Positions 8,744-18,363 of a stretch of DNA of 64,000 bases are shown piece after piece. The stretch is from Terribacillus saccharophilus (lineage in GTDB: Bacteria; Bacillota; Bacilli; Bacillales; Amphibacillaceae). The position numbers and the translations under genes were made by a program. Location: assembly GCF_002272745.1 (NCBI RefSeq), contig NZ_NPBD01000002.1, forward strand, positions 248,001-312,000. The letters are read 5' to 3'. The stretch's first letter is position 1; the number at the start of each line of letters is the position of its first letter. Under the pieces are notes generated by a model. That model was not told the origin of the DNA. It saw only the letters and a list, made by a program, of their open reading frames with translations, and made no database searches.

Positions 8744-9787
8744 TTGAGTGAACGTAAACAAGCCCTTGATATGGCTTTGAGACAAATAGAGAAACAATTC
8801 GGTAAAGGTTCCATTATGAAACTAGGTGAAAGAGCAGAACAGAAGGTTTCTACTGTATCCAGCGGCTCTCTTGCCCTTGATATCGCGCTTGGTGTAGGAG
8901 GATATCCTAAAGGCCGTGTTATCGAGATTTATGGTCCGGAATCCTCTGGTAAGACAACTGTTGCCTTGCACGCAATTGCAGAAGCGCAGCGCAACGGCGG
9001 ACAAGCAGCTTTCATTGATGCAGAGCACGCGCTTGATCCTGTTTATGCACAGAAGCTTGGCGTCAATATCGACGAGCTTTTACTTTCTCAGCCAGATACA
9101 GGAGAACAAGCATTGGAAATCGCCGAGGCGCTCGTGCGAAGCGGTGCGGTTGACATCGTTGTTATCGACTCTGTAGCTGCCCTTGTACCAAAAGCAGAGA
9201 TCGAAGGGGAAATGGGAGATGCCCACGTTGGTTTGCAGGCTCGTCTAATGTCTCAGGCACTTCGTAAATTGTCCGGAGCAATAAACAAGTCTAAAACGAC
9301 TGCTATCTTCATCAACCAGATCCGTGAGAAAGTCGGCGTTATGTTCGGTAACCCGGAAACAACACCTGGCGGCCGCGCACTTAAGTTCTATTCTTCTGTA
9401 CGTTTGGAAGTACGCCGTGCAGAGACGCTTAAACAAGGTAATGACATGGTCGGTAACAAAACGAGAATTAAAGTAGTGAAAAATAAAGTTGCTCCGCCTT
9501 TCAAACAAGCGGAAGTTGATATTATGTACGGAGAAGGGATCTCCAGAGAAGGGGAACTCATCGATATCGCCAGCGACTTGGATATCGTTCAGAAAAGCGG
9601 AGCTTGGTACTCTTATAATGAGGAGCGTCTTGGTCAAGGACGTGAAAACGCGAAGCAGTTCTTGAAAGAGAATCCGGAAATTGCTACAACAATTCAAATA
9701 ACTGTACGTGACCACTATAACCTCGATGCAGATAAGAAGCTACCAGAAGATGCGCAGTCAGAAGAACAGGAATCATTGGATATGTAA
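8744..9787 (+). CDS. recA: RecA recombinase
   Basis: 347 residues, full length. Forms ATP-dependent filaments on single-stranded DNA for homologous recombination and triggers LexA self-cleavage. Walker A GPESSGKT (about 64-71), Walker [12 protein letters not shown] and the L2 loop region [14 protein letters not shown] are all present, with an acidic C-terminal tail. The start is TTG 8744, nine bases after GGAGGAAA, giving [19 protein letters not shown] at the canonical position; an upstream in-frame GTG would add 35 unrelated residues. Confidence 0.97.
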   Translation: MSERKQALDMALRQIEKQFGKGSIMKLGERAEQKVSTVSSGSLALDIALGVGGYPKGRVIEIYGPESSGKTTVALHAIAEAQRNGGQAAFIDAEHALDPVYAQKLGVNIDELLLSQPDTGEQALEIAEALVRSGAVDIVVIDSVAALVPKAEIEGEMGDAHVGLQARLMSQALRKLSGAINKSKTTAIFINQIREKVGVMFGNPETTPGGRALKFYSSVRLEVRRAETLKQGNDMVGNKTRIKVVKNKVAPPFKQAEVDIMYGEGISREGELIDIASDLDIVQKSGAWYSYNEERLGQGRENAKQFLKENPEIATTIQITVRDHYNLDADKKLPEDAQSEEQESLDM

Positions 9788-9791
9788 GACT

Positions 9792-9820
9792 AAGCCTTCG
9801 GTTACACCCGAGGGCTTTTT
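9792..9820 (+). terminator. Rho-independent terminator after recA
   Basis: Stem AAGCCTTCGG / CCGAGGGCTT with one wobble pair and loop TTACAC, followed by TTTTT. Confidence 0.9.
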
Positions 9821-9855
9821 ATATAGGCTAATCTGCTAGTACTTTCCATGTTTTC

Positions 9856-9884
9856 TTGACAACATGCGAACACAGGATTAAAAT
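9856..9884 (+). promoter_or_regulatory. Sigma-A promoter of rny
   Basis: Perfect -35 TTGACA at 9856-9861, 17-base spacer, -10 TAAAAT at 9879-9884. A second TATAAT occurs at 9892-9897. The 5' untranslated leader would be about 115 bases. Confidence 0.75.
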
Positions 9885-10004
9885 TAATTTGTATAATTTT
9901 ATTTTTTATTATACTTCTCAAAGGTTACCATAGTTTTTTTATGAAAAACATTGTGCATGCCGACAGACATGTTTGTACAATTTTATAGCAGGGGAGGTGA
10001 AATC

Positions 10005-11567
10005 ATGGAACTATTTTACCTAATCATCTCCATTTTGCTTGCTCTGATCGTCGGTGGTGTTGTTGGTTATCTTGTTCGCAAATCTATTGCTGAGAAAAAG
10101 ATCTCCAGTGCGGAGGAATTGGCGAAGCAAATAGTAGAAGAAGGCCATCGCAATGCGGAAACGTCTAAGAAGGAAGCACTTCTCGAAGCGAAGGATGAGA
10201 ACTTCCAGTTGCGTCAGCAGACGGAGCAGGAATTACGTGAGCGTCGTCTTGAACTGCAGAAACAGGAAAACCGTCTGATGCAGAAAGAAGAGAATCTGGA
10301 CCGTAAAAGCGATACGCTTGATAAGCGTGAAATTACGTTAGAGAAAAAGGAACAATTATTAGCTGAAAAACAACAACAAATTGAAGAATTAGAAAGCAAA
10401 GTGGAAGTCTTGGTGAAAGAACAGCAGCTCGAATTGGAGCGGATTTCCGGCTATACGTCTGATGAAGCACGTCAAATCGTGCTAGACAAAGTCGAAAAGG
10501 AAGTTGCCTTCGATGCAGCTGTCATGATCAAAGATGCGGAACATCGTGCCAAGGATGAGGCCGATAAGAAAGCGAAGAGCATTCTTTCCCTTGCACTTCA
10601 GCGCTGCGCAGCCGATCACGTTGCGGAAACGACTGTATCAGTCGTGAACTTGCCGAATGACGAGATGAAAGGACGCATAATCGGACGGGAAGGCCGTAAC
10701 ATTCGTACGTTAGAAACGCTTACGGGAATTGATCTGATCATTGATGATACACCTGAAGCGGTCATCCTGTCCGGTTTTGATCCTGTCCGTCGTGAGATCG
10801 CAAGAATCGCACTCGAGAAACTTGTCCAAGATGGACGAATCCACCCAGCTCGTATTGAGGAAATGGTGGAGAAATCCAGACGTGAAGTGGATGAGTATAT
10901 TCGCGAGATAGGTGAGGAGACGACTTTCGAAGTTGGGGTACACGGCTTGCATCCGGATCTTGTTAAGATACTGGGAAGATTGAAGTATCGCACAAGTTAC
11001 GGCCAGAACGTATTGAAGCACTCGACAGAAGTCGCTTACCTAGCTGGTTTGCTTGCTGCTGAGCTTGGCGAGGACGTTACCTTGGCCAGACGTGCAGGGC
11101 TCCTGCATGATATCGGTAAAGCAATCGACCACGAAGTCGAAGGCAGCCACGTTGAAATCGGGAAAGAACTCGCAATGAAATACAAAGAGCATCCGGTCGT
11201 CATCAACAGTATCGCTTCCCACCATGGGGATGAGGAAGCAACATCGATTATTGCAGTGCTTGTCGCTGCAGCAGATGCCCTTTCCGCAGCCCGTCCGGGT
11301 GCGAGAAGTGAGACACTGGAAAACTACATCAAGCGTCTGGAGAAACTGGAGGAGATTTCAGAATCCTTCCAAGGCGTGGAAAAATCCTTCGCAATTCAGG
11401 CTGGACGTGAGATCCGTATCATGGTTAAACCGGATGAAATCAACGACTTGGAATCCATCAAGGTCGCACGTGATATCCGGAAACGCATTGAAAGCGAGTT
11501 GGATTATCCGGGACACATTAAAGTCACGGTCATCCGAGAAACACGCGCAGTTGAATATGCAAAATAA
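10005..11567 (+). CDS. rny: Ribonuclease Y
   Basis: 520 residues, same length as the B. subtilis enzyme. Membrane-anchored endoribonuclease that initiates mRNA decay: N-terminal transmembrane helix (~4-25), a long Glu/Lys/Gln coiled coil (~30-190), a KH RNA-binding domain ([17 protein letters not shown]) and an HD metal-hydrolase domain ([13 protein letters not shown]). ATG 10005 follows GGGGAGGTGA. A longer in-frame start at 9951 lacks a ribosome site. In B. subtilis its specificity is tuned by the RicA-RicF-RicT complex, and ricA is encoded 3 kb downstream. Confidence 0.97.
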   Translation: MELFYLIISILLALIVGGVVGYLVRKSIAEKKISSAEELAKQIVEEGHRNAETSKKEALLEAKDENFQLRQQTEQELRERRLELQKQENRLMQKEENLDRKSDTLDKREITLEKKEQLLAEKQQQIEELESKVEVLVKEQQLELERISGYTSDEARQIVLDKVEKEVAFDAAVMIKDAEHRAKDEADKKAKSILSLALQRCAADHVAETTVSVVNLPNDEMKGRIIGREGRNIRTLETLTGIDLIIDDTPEAVILSGFDPVRREIARIALEKLVQDGRIHPARIEEMVEKSRREVDEYIREIGEETTFEVGVHGLHPDLVKILGRLKYRTSYGQNVLKHSTEVAYLAGLLAAELGEDVTLARRAGLLHDIGKAIDHEVEGSHVEIGKELAMKYKEHPVVINSIASHHGDEEATSIIAVLVAAADALSAARPGARSETLENYIKRLEKLEEISESFQGVEKSFAIQAGREIRIMVKPDEINDLESIKVARDIRKRIESELDYPGHIKVTVIRETRAVEYAK

Positions 11568-11569
11568 GA

Positions 11570-11593
11570 AAGCGGCCCTGTGCCGCTTTTTTT
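11570..11593 (+). terminator. Rho-independent terminator after rny
   Basis: Stem AAGCGGC / GCCGCTT with loop CCTGT, then TTTTT. Confidence 0.9.
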
Positions 11594-11643
11594 AATGTTA
11601 AACTATATCTACTACAAGTTGAGATGCAGAAAGGGATTTGATT

Positions 11644-12441
11644 ATGAAGTTATTATTTATCGGAGATGTTGTCGGCGAGCCGGGACGTCAGATGGTACAG
11701 GAATATTTACCGCGTTTGAAGCAGCGCTATCAACCGCAGCTTACAATCATTAACGGAGAGAATAGCGCTGATGGTAAAGGAATTAATGAACGGATTTACA
11801 AGCAGTTCCTCGAATGGGGTGCACAAGCAATTACGATGGGCAACCATACATGGGATAAACGGGATATCTTTGAATTCATCGATGATGCCAAATACCTTGT
11901 CCGCCCATCGAATCTTCCTCCAGGTACACCTGGTAAGGGAATCATTTATGTGAAGGTAAATCAGTATGAAGTAGCGATCATCAATTTGTTGGCACGAACT
12001 TTCATGATGCCTGCGGATGATCCATTCCGGGAAGCTGACCGTCTCATCGAAGAGGCTCGTAAACGGACGAATTTGATTTTCATTGATTTTCACGGAGAAG
12101 CTACTAGCGAGAAGCAAGCTTTCGGTTGGTATGTCGATGGGCGTGTCAGTGCAGTTGTTGGCACTCACACACATACGCAGACAGCAGACGAACGGGTATT
12201 ACCTTCAGGTACTGCATATATTTCGGACGCCGGTATGACCGGTCCGTATGAAGCTATCCTCGGAATGGAGCGGGAAGCAGTCATTAAAAGATTCCTTACC
12301 GGTCTCCCAGTACGTTTTGAAGTACCAAAAAAGGGTAAAGCACAATTAAATGGAGTAGTAATCGATCTGGATCCGCAAACGGGGAAGGCTTCTTCCATCA
12401 AACGCATCCTGATTAATGATGACCACCCGTATATGGATTGA
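11644..12441 (+). CDS. ymdB: YmdB metallophosphoesterase (2',3'-cyclic-nucleotide phosphodiesterase)
   Basis: 265 residues, calcineurin-like TIGR00282 family. The dinuclear metal ligands are visible in order: GDVVGEPGR (Asp8), NGENSADGKG, GNHTWDK, DFHGEATSEK and GTHTHTQTAD. In B. subtilis it is a phosphodiesterase that affects biofilm and motility decisions and often neighbours rny. Start ATG 11644 follows AAAGGGA; a TTG two codons earlier is less likely. Confidence 0.93.
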   Translation: MKLLFIGDVVGEPGRQMVQEYLPRLKQRYQPQLTIINGENSADGKGINERIYKQFLEWGAQAITMGNHTWDKRDIFEFIDDAKYLVRPSNLPPGTPGKGIIYVKVNQYEVAIINLLARTFMMPADDPFREADRLIEEARKRTNLIFIDFHGEATSEKQAFGWYVDGRVSAVVGTHTHTQTADERVLPSGTAYISDAGMTGPYEAILGMEREAVIKRFLTGLPVRFEVPKKGKAQLNGVVIDLDPQTGKASSIKRILINDDHPYMD

Positions 12442-12597
12442 TCCTTGCTGCTCACCTACTAGGACTTTTGTTTACAGATATGAACCAGGACAGGTTGTAT
12501 CACTTTTTTCAGACATCGCCCGAAATGGGCATATCTACTATCTTGCAGAAATATAGTAAAAAGGAAAGTAGTCCAGTAAACGAAGGAGGTACCAGTG

Positions 12598-12858
12598 GTG
12601 GATATACTAAAAGTTTCAGCGAAATCCAATCCAAACTCAGTAGCAGGCGCACTCGCGAACGTATTAAGGGAACGTGGCTCAGCGGAGATACAGGCAATCG
12701 GAGCAGGAGCACTCAATCAATCAGTGAAAGCTGTCGCCATCGCGCGTGGCTTTGTGGCACCGAGTGGTGTAGATTTAATTTGTATTCCGGCATTTACGGA
12801 TATAATGATCGACAACGAAGAACGGACTGCCATTAAATTGATTATAGAACCAAGATAA
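12598..12858 (+). CDS. spoVS: Stage V sporulation protein S
   Basis: 86 residues, nearly identical in pattern to B. subtilis SpoVS (Alba-like fold; SAKSNPNSVAGALANVLRE, then a conserved AIARGFVAPSGVDL block). Affects septation and coat assembly during sporulation. GTG 12598 is preferred, seven bases after AAGGAGGT and giving the family length; the adjacent GTG 12595 would add one residue. The terminator overlaps the stop codon. Confidence 0.95.
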   Translation: MDILKVSAKSNPNSVAGALANVLRERGSAEIQAIGAGALNQSVKAVAIARGFVAPSGVDLICIPAFTDIMIDNEERTAIKLIIEPR

Positions 12859-12883
12859 GTCCCGCCAAAGGCGGGGCTTTTTT
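12858..12883 (+). terminator. Rho-independent terminator after spoVS
   Basis: Stem AGTCCCGCC / GGCGGGGCT (one wobble), loop AAA, then TTTTT. Starts within the stop codon of spoVS. Confidence 0.9.
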
Positions 12884-12894
12884 ATTTCCAATAC

Positions 12895-12923
12895 TTGGAC
12901 ACTTCAGTATGCATTGGTATAAT
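12895..12923 (+). promoter_or_regulatory. Sigma-A promoter of miaB-ricA
   Basis: -35 TTGGAC at 12895-12900, 17-base spacer, perfect -10 TATAAT at 12918-12923. Confidence 0.75.
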
Positions 12924-12962
12924 GTAGAAAATAGTGAGCAATGAATGGGGGAGCAGGAACAA

Positions 12963-14522
12963 GTGAATGAGGAACAGCGTAAATCCGTGAGTTTGATAGC
13001 TGCAGAACAGACGAGAGAAGTTGAGAAGCCGCTTCATGAGAAAACCACAGCTGATTTCGCGAAATATTTTCAGACGACGTACCAGCCGCCGAATTTGAAG
13101 CAGGCAAAGAAACGACGCAAGGAAGATGTTCAGTTCCATTATGATTTCACGATTCCACCAGAAATGCAGGGAGCCGGTCACGGCAAGAAGTTCCTTATCC
13201 GTACATACGGCTGCCAAATGAATGAACATGATACAGAAGTGATGGCAGGATTGTTTATGGAGATGGGATATTCGCCGACAACAGAGACAAACGAGGCGGA
13301 TGTGATTCTTCTCAATACTTGTGCCATTCGAGAAAATGCTGAGAATAAAGTTTTCGGAGAGATTGGTCATCTGAAACCATTGAAGCTGGAGAAGCCGGAT
13401 TTAATTATCGGTGTATGCGGATGCATGTCACAGGAGGAAGCAGTAGTAAACCGGATATTGAAGAAGCATCCTCATATTGATTTGATTTTCGGGACACACA
13501 ATATCCACCGACTTCCGCAGCTCTTGAAAGAAGCGCAATACAGCAAGGAAATGGTTCTGGAGGTATGGTCCAAGGAAGGCGATGTCATAGAGAATCTCCC
13601 AAAAGCACGAAAAGGCAAGATAAAGGCATGGGTCAATATCATGTATGGCTGTGATAAGTTCTGCACATATTGTATTGTCCCATACACGCGTGGTAAGGAA
13701 CGAAGCCGGCGTCCAGAAGACATTATCCAGGAAGTGCGTCAACTGGCGGCTCAGGGGTATCAGGAGATTACACTGCTTGGGCAGAATGTAAATGCATACG
13801 GGAAGGATCTGCTTGATCTTGAATTTGGCCTTGGAGATCTGATGAATGAAATTAGAAAGATAGCAATACCGCGTGTGCGTTTCACGACTTCCCATCCAAG
13901 GGACTTTGATGATAAACTAATAGAGGTACTAGCCCAAGGCGGAAATCTTCTCGATCATATACATTTGCCTGTCCAATCAGGCAGCAGTGACATACTCCGG
14001 GTAATGGCTCGACGCTATACGAGGGAGGAATATCTGACTCTGGTAAAGAAAATCAGACGTTCTATCCCAAATGTGACACTTACGACGGATATCATAGTCG
14101 GTTTTCCGAATGAGACCGAGGAGCAGTTTCAGGAGACATTAACTCTTGTAGAGGAAGTCGGTTTCGAGGCAGCATTTACGTATATTTATTCTCCTCGTGA
14201 CGGAACCCCTGCAGCCAAATGGGAGGATAATGTCCCTATGGAAGTGAAACGAGAGCGCCTGCAGCGATTGAATAGAGTGATAGATGAACACGCAGCCGCA
14301 TCGATGCGTGCTTATGAAGGTAAGATCGTGCATGTGCTAGTCGAAGGGGATAGCAAACGGAACCCCGACGTGCTGGCCGGTTATACCGAAAAGAACAAGC
14401 TAGTCAATTTTCGCGGACCAAAATCGGTGGTCGGCAAGATTGTCCCGGTTCGGATAAAACAAGCGAAAACATGGTCGCTTGATGGTGAATTAGCAGAAAC
14501 AACAGCGGAGGTACACATATAA
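12963..14522 (+). CDS. miaB: tRNA-2-methylthio-N6-dimethylallyladenosine synthase MiaB
   Basis: 519 residues. Radical-SAM methylthiotransferase adding the 2-methylthio group to i6A37 of tRNAs; miaA, which makes its substrate, is at 21.5 kb. Three N-terminal-domain cysteines lie in [21 protein letters not shown] and CGCMSQ; the radical-SAM CxxxCxxC is in [16 protein letters not shown]; a TRAM domain closes the C-terminus. GTG 12963 is preferred because GGGGGAG lies about 9 bases upstream; ATG 12945 in frame is an alternative with no good ribosome site. The stop overlaps ricA by one base. Confidence 0.95.
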   Translation: MNEEQRKSVSLIAAEQTREVEKPLHEKTTADFAKYFQTTYQPPNLKQAKKRRKEDVQFHYDFTIPPEMQGAGHGKKFLIRTYGCQMNEHDTEVMAGLFMEMGYSPTTETNEADVILLNTCAIRENAENKVFGEIGHLKPLKLEKPDLIIGVCGCMSQEEAVVNRILKKHPHIDLIFGTHNIHRLPQLLKEAQYSKEMVLEVWSKEGDVIENLPKARKGKIKAWVNIMYGCDKFCTYCIVPYTRGKERSRRPEDIIQEVRQLAAQGYQEITLLGQNVNAYGKDLLDLEFGLGDLMNEIRKIAIPRVRFTTSHPRDFDDKLIEVLAQGGNLLDHIHLPVQSGSSDILRVMARRYTREEYLTLVKKIRRSIPNVTLTTDIIVGFPNETEEQFQETLTLVEEVGFEAAFTYIYSPRDGTPAAKWEDNVPMEVKRERLQRLNRVIDEHAAASMRAYEGKIVHVLVEGDSKRNPDVLAGYTEKNKLVNFRGPKSVVGKIVPVRIKQAKTWSLDGELAETTAEVHI

Positions 14523-14884
14523 TGAATTATTCCACCGAAGATATTCTCAAGCAAGCGGAAGCTTTGGCTGATGACATGAGCAATCTGGATGAGATTGAAC
14601 ATTTTCATCAGTTGGAAGCAAAGCTTAACGAGAACAAAAAGGTGCAAACATATATCAATCAAATTAAAATGAAGCAAAAGCAGGCTGTCAATTTGCAGGC
14701 TTATGGCAAACGAGAAGCACAGCAGCAAATGGAAAAGGAAATCGACGAAATTCAAGAAAAGATTGACAGCATCCCTGTCGTCCAGGAATTCAAAGAATCC
14801 CAGGTTGTCACGAACCATATTCTGCAGAGCATTTCCCAAAACATCCAGCAGACAGTCTTTCAGGATGAGGAAACGGACAAATAA
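14522..14884 (+). CDS. ricA: RicA (YmcA), YlbF/YmcA-family regulator, short form
   Basis: 120 residues, all-helical. Part of the RicA-RicF-RicT (Y-complex) that in B. subtilis directs RNase Y processing and promotes Spo0A phosphorylation, competence and biofilm formation. The core (LNENKKVQTYINQIKMKQKQ; VQEFKESQ) aligns with B. subtilis YmcA, but the roughly 20-residue C-terminal tail is absent and there is no cysteine in the protein. ATG overlaps the miaB stop (TAATG), so expression is coupled. Confidence 0.88.
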   Translation: MNYSTEDILKQAEALADDMSNLDEIEHFHQLEAKLNENKKVQTYINQIKMKQKQAVNLQAYGKREAQQQMEKEIDEIQEKIDSIPVVQEFKESQVVTNHILQSISQNIQQTVFQDEETDK

Positions 14885-14899
14885 GTCCGTTTTTTTTTT
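14871..14899 (+). terminator. Rho-independent terminator after ricA
   Basis: Stem AAACGGAC / GTCCGTTT with the ricA stop in the loop, followed by a run of eight or more T. Confidence 0.9.
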
Positions 14900-14938
14900 G
14901 CTTAATTTCTTTAATGGCGCCAGTCGGTAAGTTTTCTA

Positions 14939-14967
14939 TAACCTCTTTTTAGGCACATGCATAGAAT
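14939..14967 (+). promoter_or_regulatory. Possible sigma-E-type promoter of cotE
   Basis: CATAGAAT at 14960-14967 resembles the sigma-E -10 consensus CATACAAT; the -35 region is not well matched. cotE is mother-cell transcribed (sigma-E, then sigma-K) in B. subtilis, which is the main support. Confidence 0.3.
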
Positions 14968-15067
14968 GAAGGAGCGTCCAGTTGTGGTTAGAGAATGTAT
15001 TTTTTCTGACACCATAGGTGAACACACCGCATAACATGACTATGTAAAAAGAGGAGGTTTTTGTAAG

Positions 15068-15643
15068 ATGGGTTTTCTAGAGCAGAATTACCGTGAGATC
15101 ATCACGAAAGCGGTCATTGGCCGTGGACGTAAATTTAGCAAGAATATCGATCATATCCGTCCGGAACACAAACCATCCAGCATCCTTGGCTGCTGGATCA
15201 TCAACCACCGCTATCAAGCAAAAAAGAAAGGTGATAAAGGGGTTGAAGTAGTCGGTTCCTATGAAACCAACGTTTGGTATTCGTATAATGATAATACGAA
15301 AACGCACGTTGTTTCGGAGAAAGTCGAGTATAAGGAATTAGTCAAATTAAGCATCAAAGACGAGAACTGCCTTGATGACGAATTTGAGGTTTATGCGAAA
15401 GCAATCCAACAGCCGAACTGCCTGGAATGCAAGATCGTACAGCACGGACAGAAGATTTTCGTCGAAGTGGAGAAAGAATTCCTTGTTGAAGTTATCGGAG
15501 AAACGAAGCTTTGTGTGAAAGTAGATCCTGATGGCTGTGTAGTGGAAGATGTTGAAGAAGATTGGGATTATGAGCTGACTGAAGATGATTTTAAAGATGT
15601 AGATCCTGACTTTTTAGATAAAAAGGATGACGACGAAGACTGA
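15068..15643 (+). CDS. cotE: Outer spore coat morphogenetic protein CotE
   Basis: 191 residues. CotE directs assembly of the outer spore coat in the mother cell. Clear family segments: [19 protein letters not shown] near the N-terminus, [15 protein letters not shown] and QQPNCLEC in the middle, and an acidic C-terminal tail rich in Asp/Glu. ATG 15068 follows GAGGAGG with a 10-base spacer. It has an additional cysteine pair (CLECK) in the central region. Sits between ricA and mutS as in other Bacillaceae. Confidence 0.95.
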   Translation: MGFLEQNYREIITKAVIGRGRKFSKNIDHIRPEHKPSSILGCWIINHRYQAKKKGDKGVEVVGSYETNVWYSYNDNTKTHVVSEKVEYKELVKLSIKDENCLDDEFEVYAKAIQQPNCLECKIVQHGQKIFVEVEKEFLVEVIGETKLCVKVDPDGCVVEDVEEDWDYELTEDDFKDVDPDFLDKKDDDED

Positions 15644-15668
15644 ACGAGAGCTAATGCTCTCGTTTTTT
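15643..15668 (+). terminator. Rho-independent terminator after cotE
   Basis: Stem AACGAGAGC / GCTCTCGTT, loop TAAT, then TTTTT. Confidence 0.92.
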
Positions 15669-15713
15669 GTATTATTCAGAATGACACTGCAGAAGAAACA
15701 GAGAAAATACCTG

Positions 15714-15722
15714 TGTTATAAT
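15714..15722 (+). promoter_or_regulatory. Extended -10 promoter of mutSL
   Basis: TGTTATAAT at 15714-15722 is a TGn-extended perfect -10 box, 35 bases upstream of the mutS start. No good -35 box is present, which is typical for extended -10 promoters. Confidence 0.55.
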
Positions 15723-15756
15723 AGGACTAATTGTAATGAAACAGGGGAGTAGGAAA

Positions 15757-18351
15757 ATGGCAGGTTACACACCGATGATGCAGCAATATTTAAGAATTAA
15801 AGCCGACTATAAGGATGCATTCCTTTTCTTCAGGCTTGGGGATTTCTATGAAATGTTCTTTGATGATGCACTAAAAGCGACGAAAGAATTGGAAATTACT
15901 TTAACAAGCAAGAATGCGGGTGTTGAGGAGAAAGTGCCGATGTGCGGTGTTCCGTATCATTCGGCTGATAATTATATAAGAACGCTAGTTTCGCGCGGCT
16001 ACAAAGTGGCCATCTGTGAACAAGTGGAAGATCCGAAGACAGCCAAAGGGGTTGTAAAACGGGAAGTAGTCCAGCTGATCACACCGGGGACCGTCATGGA
16101 AAACGGTATGCTGGATGAGAAGGAGAATAATTACCTGGCAGCTGTTCATGAAAACAATGATCGTACATACAGTCTTGTTTATCATGACCTTTCAACGGGA
16201 GAAAATCGGGCTGCATTACTTGAAGGTGGATTTGATAGTCTTTTAAGCGAGCTATACAACCAGCCGGTGCGGGAAATCGTCATTAATGAAGAACTGGATC
16301 AGCAGTTGCAGGAAGCTCTACAGATTCGTCTTGGTGTGACATTATCCTACCAAGATAGCAGCAGCACGAGCGCATCACTGAAAAAACTTACTGGTGATGT
16401 GACAGATGTAAGATTGCTAGATTGCTTCAGCATGCTGTTAAACTATGTGGAAAGAACTCAAAAGCGAGGTTTGGACCATCTGAAGCCGCTTCAAGTGATG
16501 GAGCTTAAACACTTCATGACGCTGGATATGTATTCAAAGCGCAATTTAGAGCTTACAGAGACGATTCTGAAGAAGGGCAAGCATGGGAGCCTTCTATGGG
16601 TGCTTGATGACACAGTAACGGCAATGGGAGCACGGATGCTGAAGAAATGGCTGGAGCGTCCGCTGCTTCAGAAAGAAGCAATCACAAAACGCCAGGATTT
16701 AGTCCAAGCTTTTCTGGATCACTTCTTCGAACGTGATACTATCCGACAGCATTTACAATCTGTTTATGATATAGAAAGACTTTCCGGCCGGGTTGCTTTT
16801 GGTAATGTTAATGCAAGAGATCTTCTGCAGCTGAAACGGACACTTGAGAAACTGCCTGAATTGAAGCAGGTATTGTCGGGTTTCGCAGAAGAAGAAGTGC
16901 AGCGAATGGGCAAAGAGCTTAATCCACTGCCAGAACTGAGCGAATATCTCGAGAAAAGTCTGCATGAAGATGCGCCGATTGGTGTCCGTGATGGTGGCAT
17001 CTTGAAGGATGGTTTCCATGAACAGCTTGATACGTATCGAGATGCTTCAAGAAACGGAAAACAGTGGATTGCTGCGCTGGAACAGCGTGAGCGTGAGGAG
17101 ACTGGTATCAAATCGCTTAAAGTCGGCTTTAACAAAGTGTTCGGCTACTATATCGAGGTGACACGGGCGAATCTGCAGCTGCTTCCTGAAGGCAAATACG
17201 AGCGCAAACAAACGCTAAGCAATGCAGAGCGCTTCATCACGCCAGAATTGAAGGAAAAAGAAGCACTCATTTTGGAAGCGCAGGAAAAGAGCGTGGAACT
17301 TGAGTATAACTTGTTCATGGAAATCCGGGATCATGTTAAAACGTACATTCCAGCTCTTCAGCTGCTTGCAGATCAGATCAGCCAACTGGATGTGCTGCAA
17401 AGCTTCGCAGAAGTAAGTGAAAAGCAACGGTATACTCGTCCGACATTCAATATAGATCGGTCCGTGGCGATTACAGAAGGGCGTCATCCTGTTATTGAAA
17501 AAGTGATGAAAACAGGGCAGTTTGTACCAAATGATGTGCAGATGGGAAATGCATCTGATATCTTGCTAATCACCGGTCCGAACATGAGCGGTAAAAGTAC
17601 GTATATGCGCCAAGTGGCATTGACAAGCATCATGGCGCAAATAGGATGTTTCGTGCCGTGTGAAGCTGCTGATCTGCCGTTGTTTGATCAAATTTTCACT
17701 CGGATCGGTGCAGCGGACGATCTTGTTTCCGGTCAGAGTACCTTTATGGTTGAAATGCTGGAGTCGAGACATGCATTGGAGCATGCCACTGACAGAAGTC
17801 TTATCTTGCTGGATGAGATCGGCAGAGGGACTAGCACATATGATGGAATGGCACTAGCACAAGCCATCATTGAATATGTTCATAACAATATCCATGCCAA
17901 GACATTATTCTCTACCCATTATCATGAGCTTACGAGTCTTGACGAGAACCTGGACAAACTCCGGAATGTCCACGTCCGAGCAGAAGAACATGATGGCAAT
18001 GTTGTCTTCCTTCACCAAATCCGTGAAGGAGCGGCAGATGAAAGCTACGGCATTCACGTTGCAAAATTAGCTAAGCTGCCAGAGAGTCTTATTGAGCGTG
18101 CATCCCATATTCTCCATGAGCTGGAGGGACAGGGAGAAAAGCCATCTATATCCAAACCGACAATGCAAGAGCCGGATGACATTCAGCTATCGTTCTTCTC
18201 AGAGCCTGAACCAGAAAAGAAAAAAACGAAACAAGACAATAAAGCTGATAAAGTGATAGCGGAGCTTGCATCAATTAATCTGATGGAGCAAACACCGCTT
18301 GAAGCAATGAATCTACTATATAAATTACAGCAAATGGCTACGAAAAAGTAA
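15757..18351 (+). CDS. mutS: DNA mismatch repair ATPase MutS
   Basis: 864 residues. Recognises mismatches and recruits MutL. N-terminal mismatch-probing FFRLGDFYEMFF motif, Walker A GPNMSGKST (about 605-613), Walker B LLDEIGRGTSTYDG, and a C-terminal Glu/Lys-rich linker followed by a tetramerisation-type tail. Start ATG 15757 (MAGYTPMMQQY) matches the B. subtilis N-terminus; an in-frame ATG seven codons upstream is not favoured. Twelve bases separate it from mutL. Confidence 0.97.
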   Translation: MAGYTPMMQQYLRIKADYKDAFLFFRLGDFYEMFFDDALKATKELEITLTSKNAGVEEKVPMCGVPYHSADNYIRTLVSRGYKVAICEQVEDPKTAKGVVKREVVQLITPGTVMENGMLDEKENNYLAAVHENNDRTYSLVYHDLSTGENRAALLEGGFDSLLSELYNQPVREIVINEELDQQLQEALQIRLGVTLSYQDSSSTSASLKKLTGDVTDVRLLDCFSMLLNYVERTQKRGLDHLKPLQVMELKHFMTLDMYSKRNLELTETILKKGKHGSLLWVLDDTVTAMGARMLKKWLERPLLQKEAITKRQDLVQAFLDHFFERDTIRQHLQSVYDIERLSGRVAFGNVNARDLLQLKRTLEKLPELKQVLSGFAEEEVQRMGKELNPLPELSEYLEKSLHEDAPIGVRDGGILKDGFHEQLDTYRDASRNGKQWIAALEQREREETGIKSLKVGFNKVFGYYIEVTRANLQLLPEGKYERKQTLSNAERFITPELKEKEALILEAQEKSVELEYNLFMEIRDHVKTYIPALQLLADQISQLDVLQSFAEVSEKQRYTRPTFNIDRSVAITEGRHPVIEKVMKTGQFVPNDVQMGNASDILLITGPNMSGKSTYMRQVALTSIMAQIGCFVPCEAADLPLFDQIFTRIGAADDLVSGQSTFMVEMLESRHALEHATDRSLILLDEIGRGTSTYDGMALAQAIIEYVHNNIHAKTLFSTHYHELTSLDENLDKLRNVHVRAEEHDGNVVFLHQIREGAADESYGIHVAKLAKLPESLIERASHILHELEGQGEKPSISKPTMQEPDDIQLSFFSEPEPEKKKTKQDNKADKVIAELASINLMEQTPLEAMNLLYKLQQMATKK

Positions 18352-18363
18352 GGAGGTTCCCAT

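Noticed and set aside
12438..12836. 132-codon plus-strand ORF overlapping spoVS
   Set aside because: Different frame from spoVS, no family pattern, Ser/Arg-rich shadow composition.
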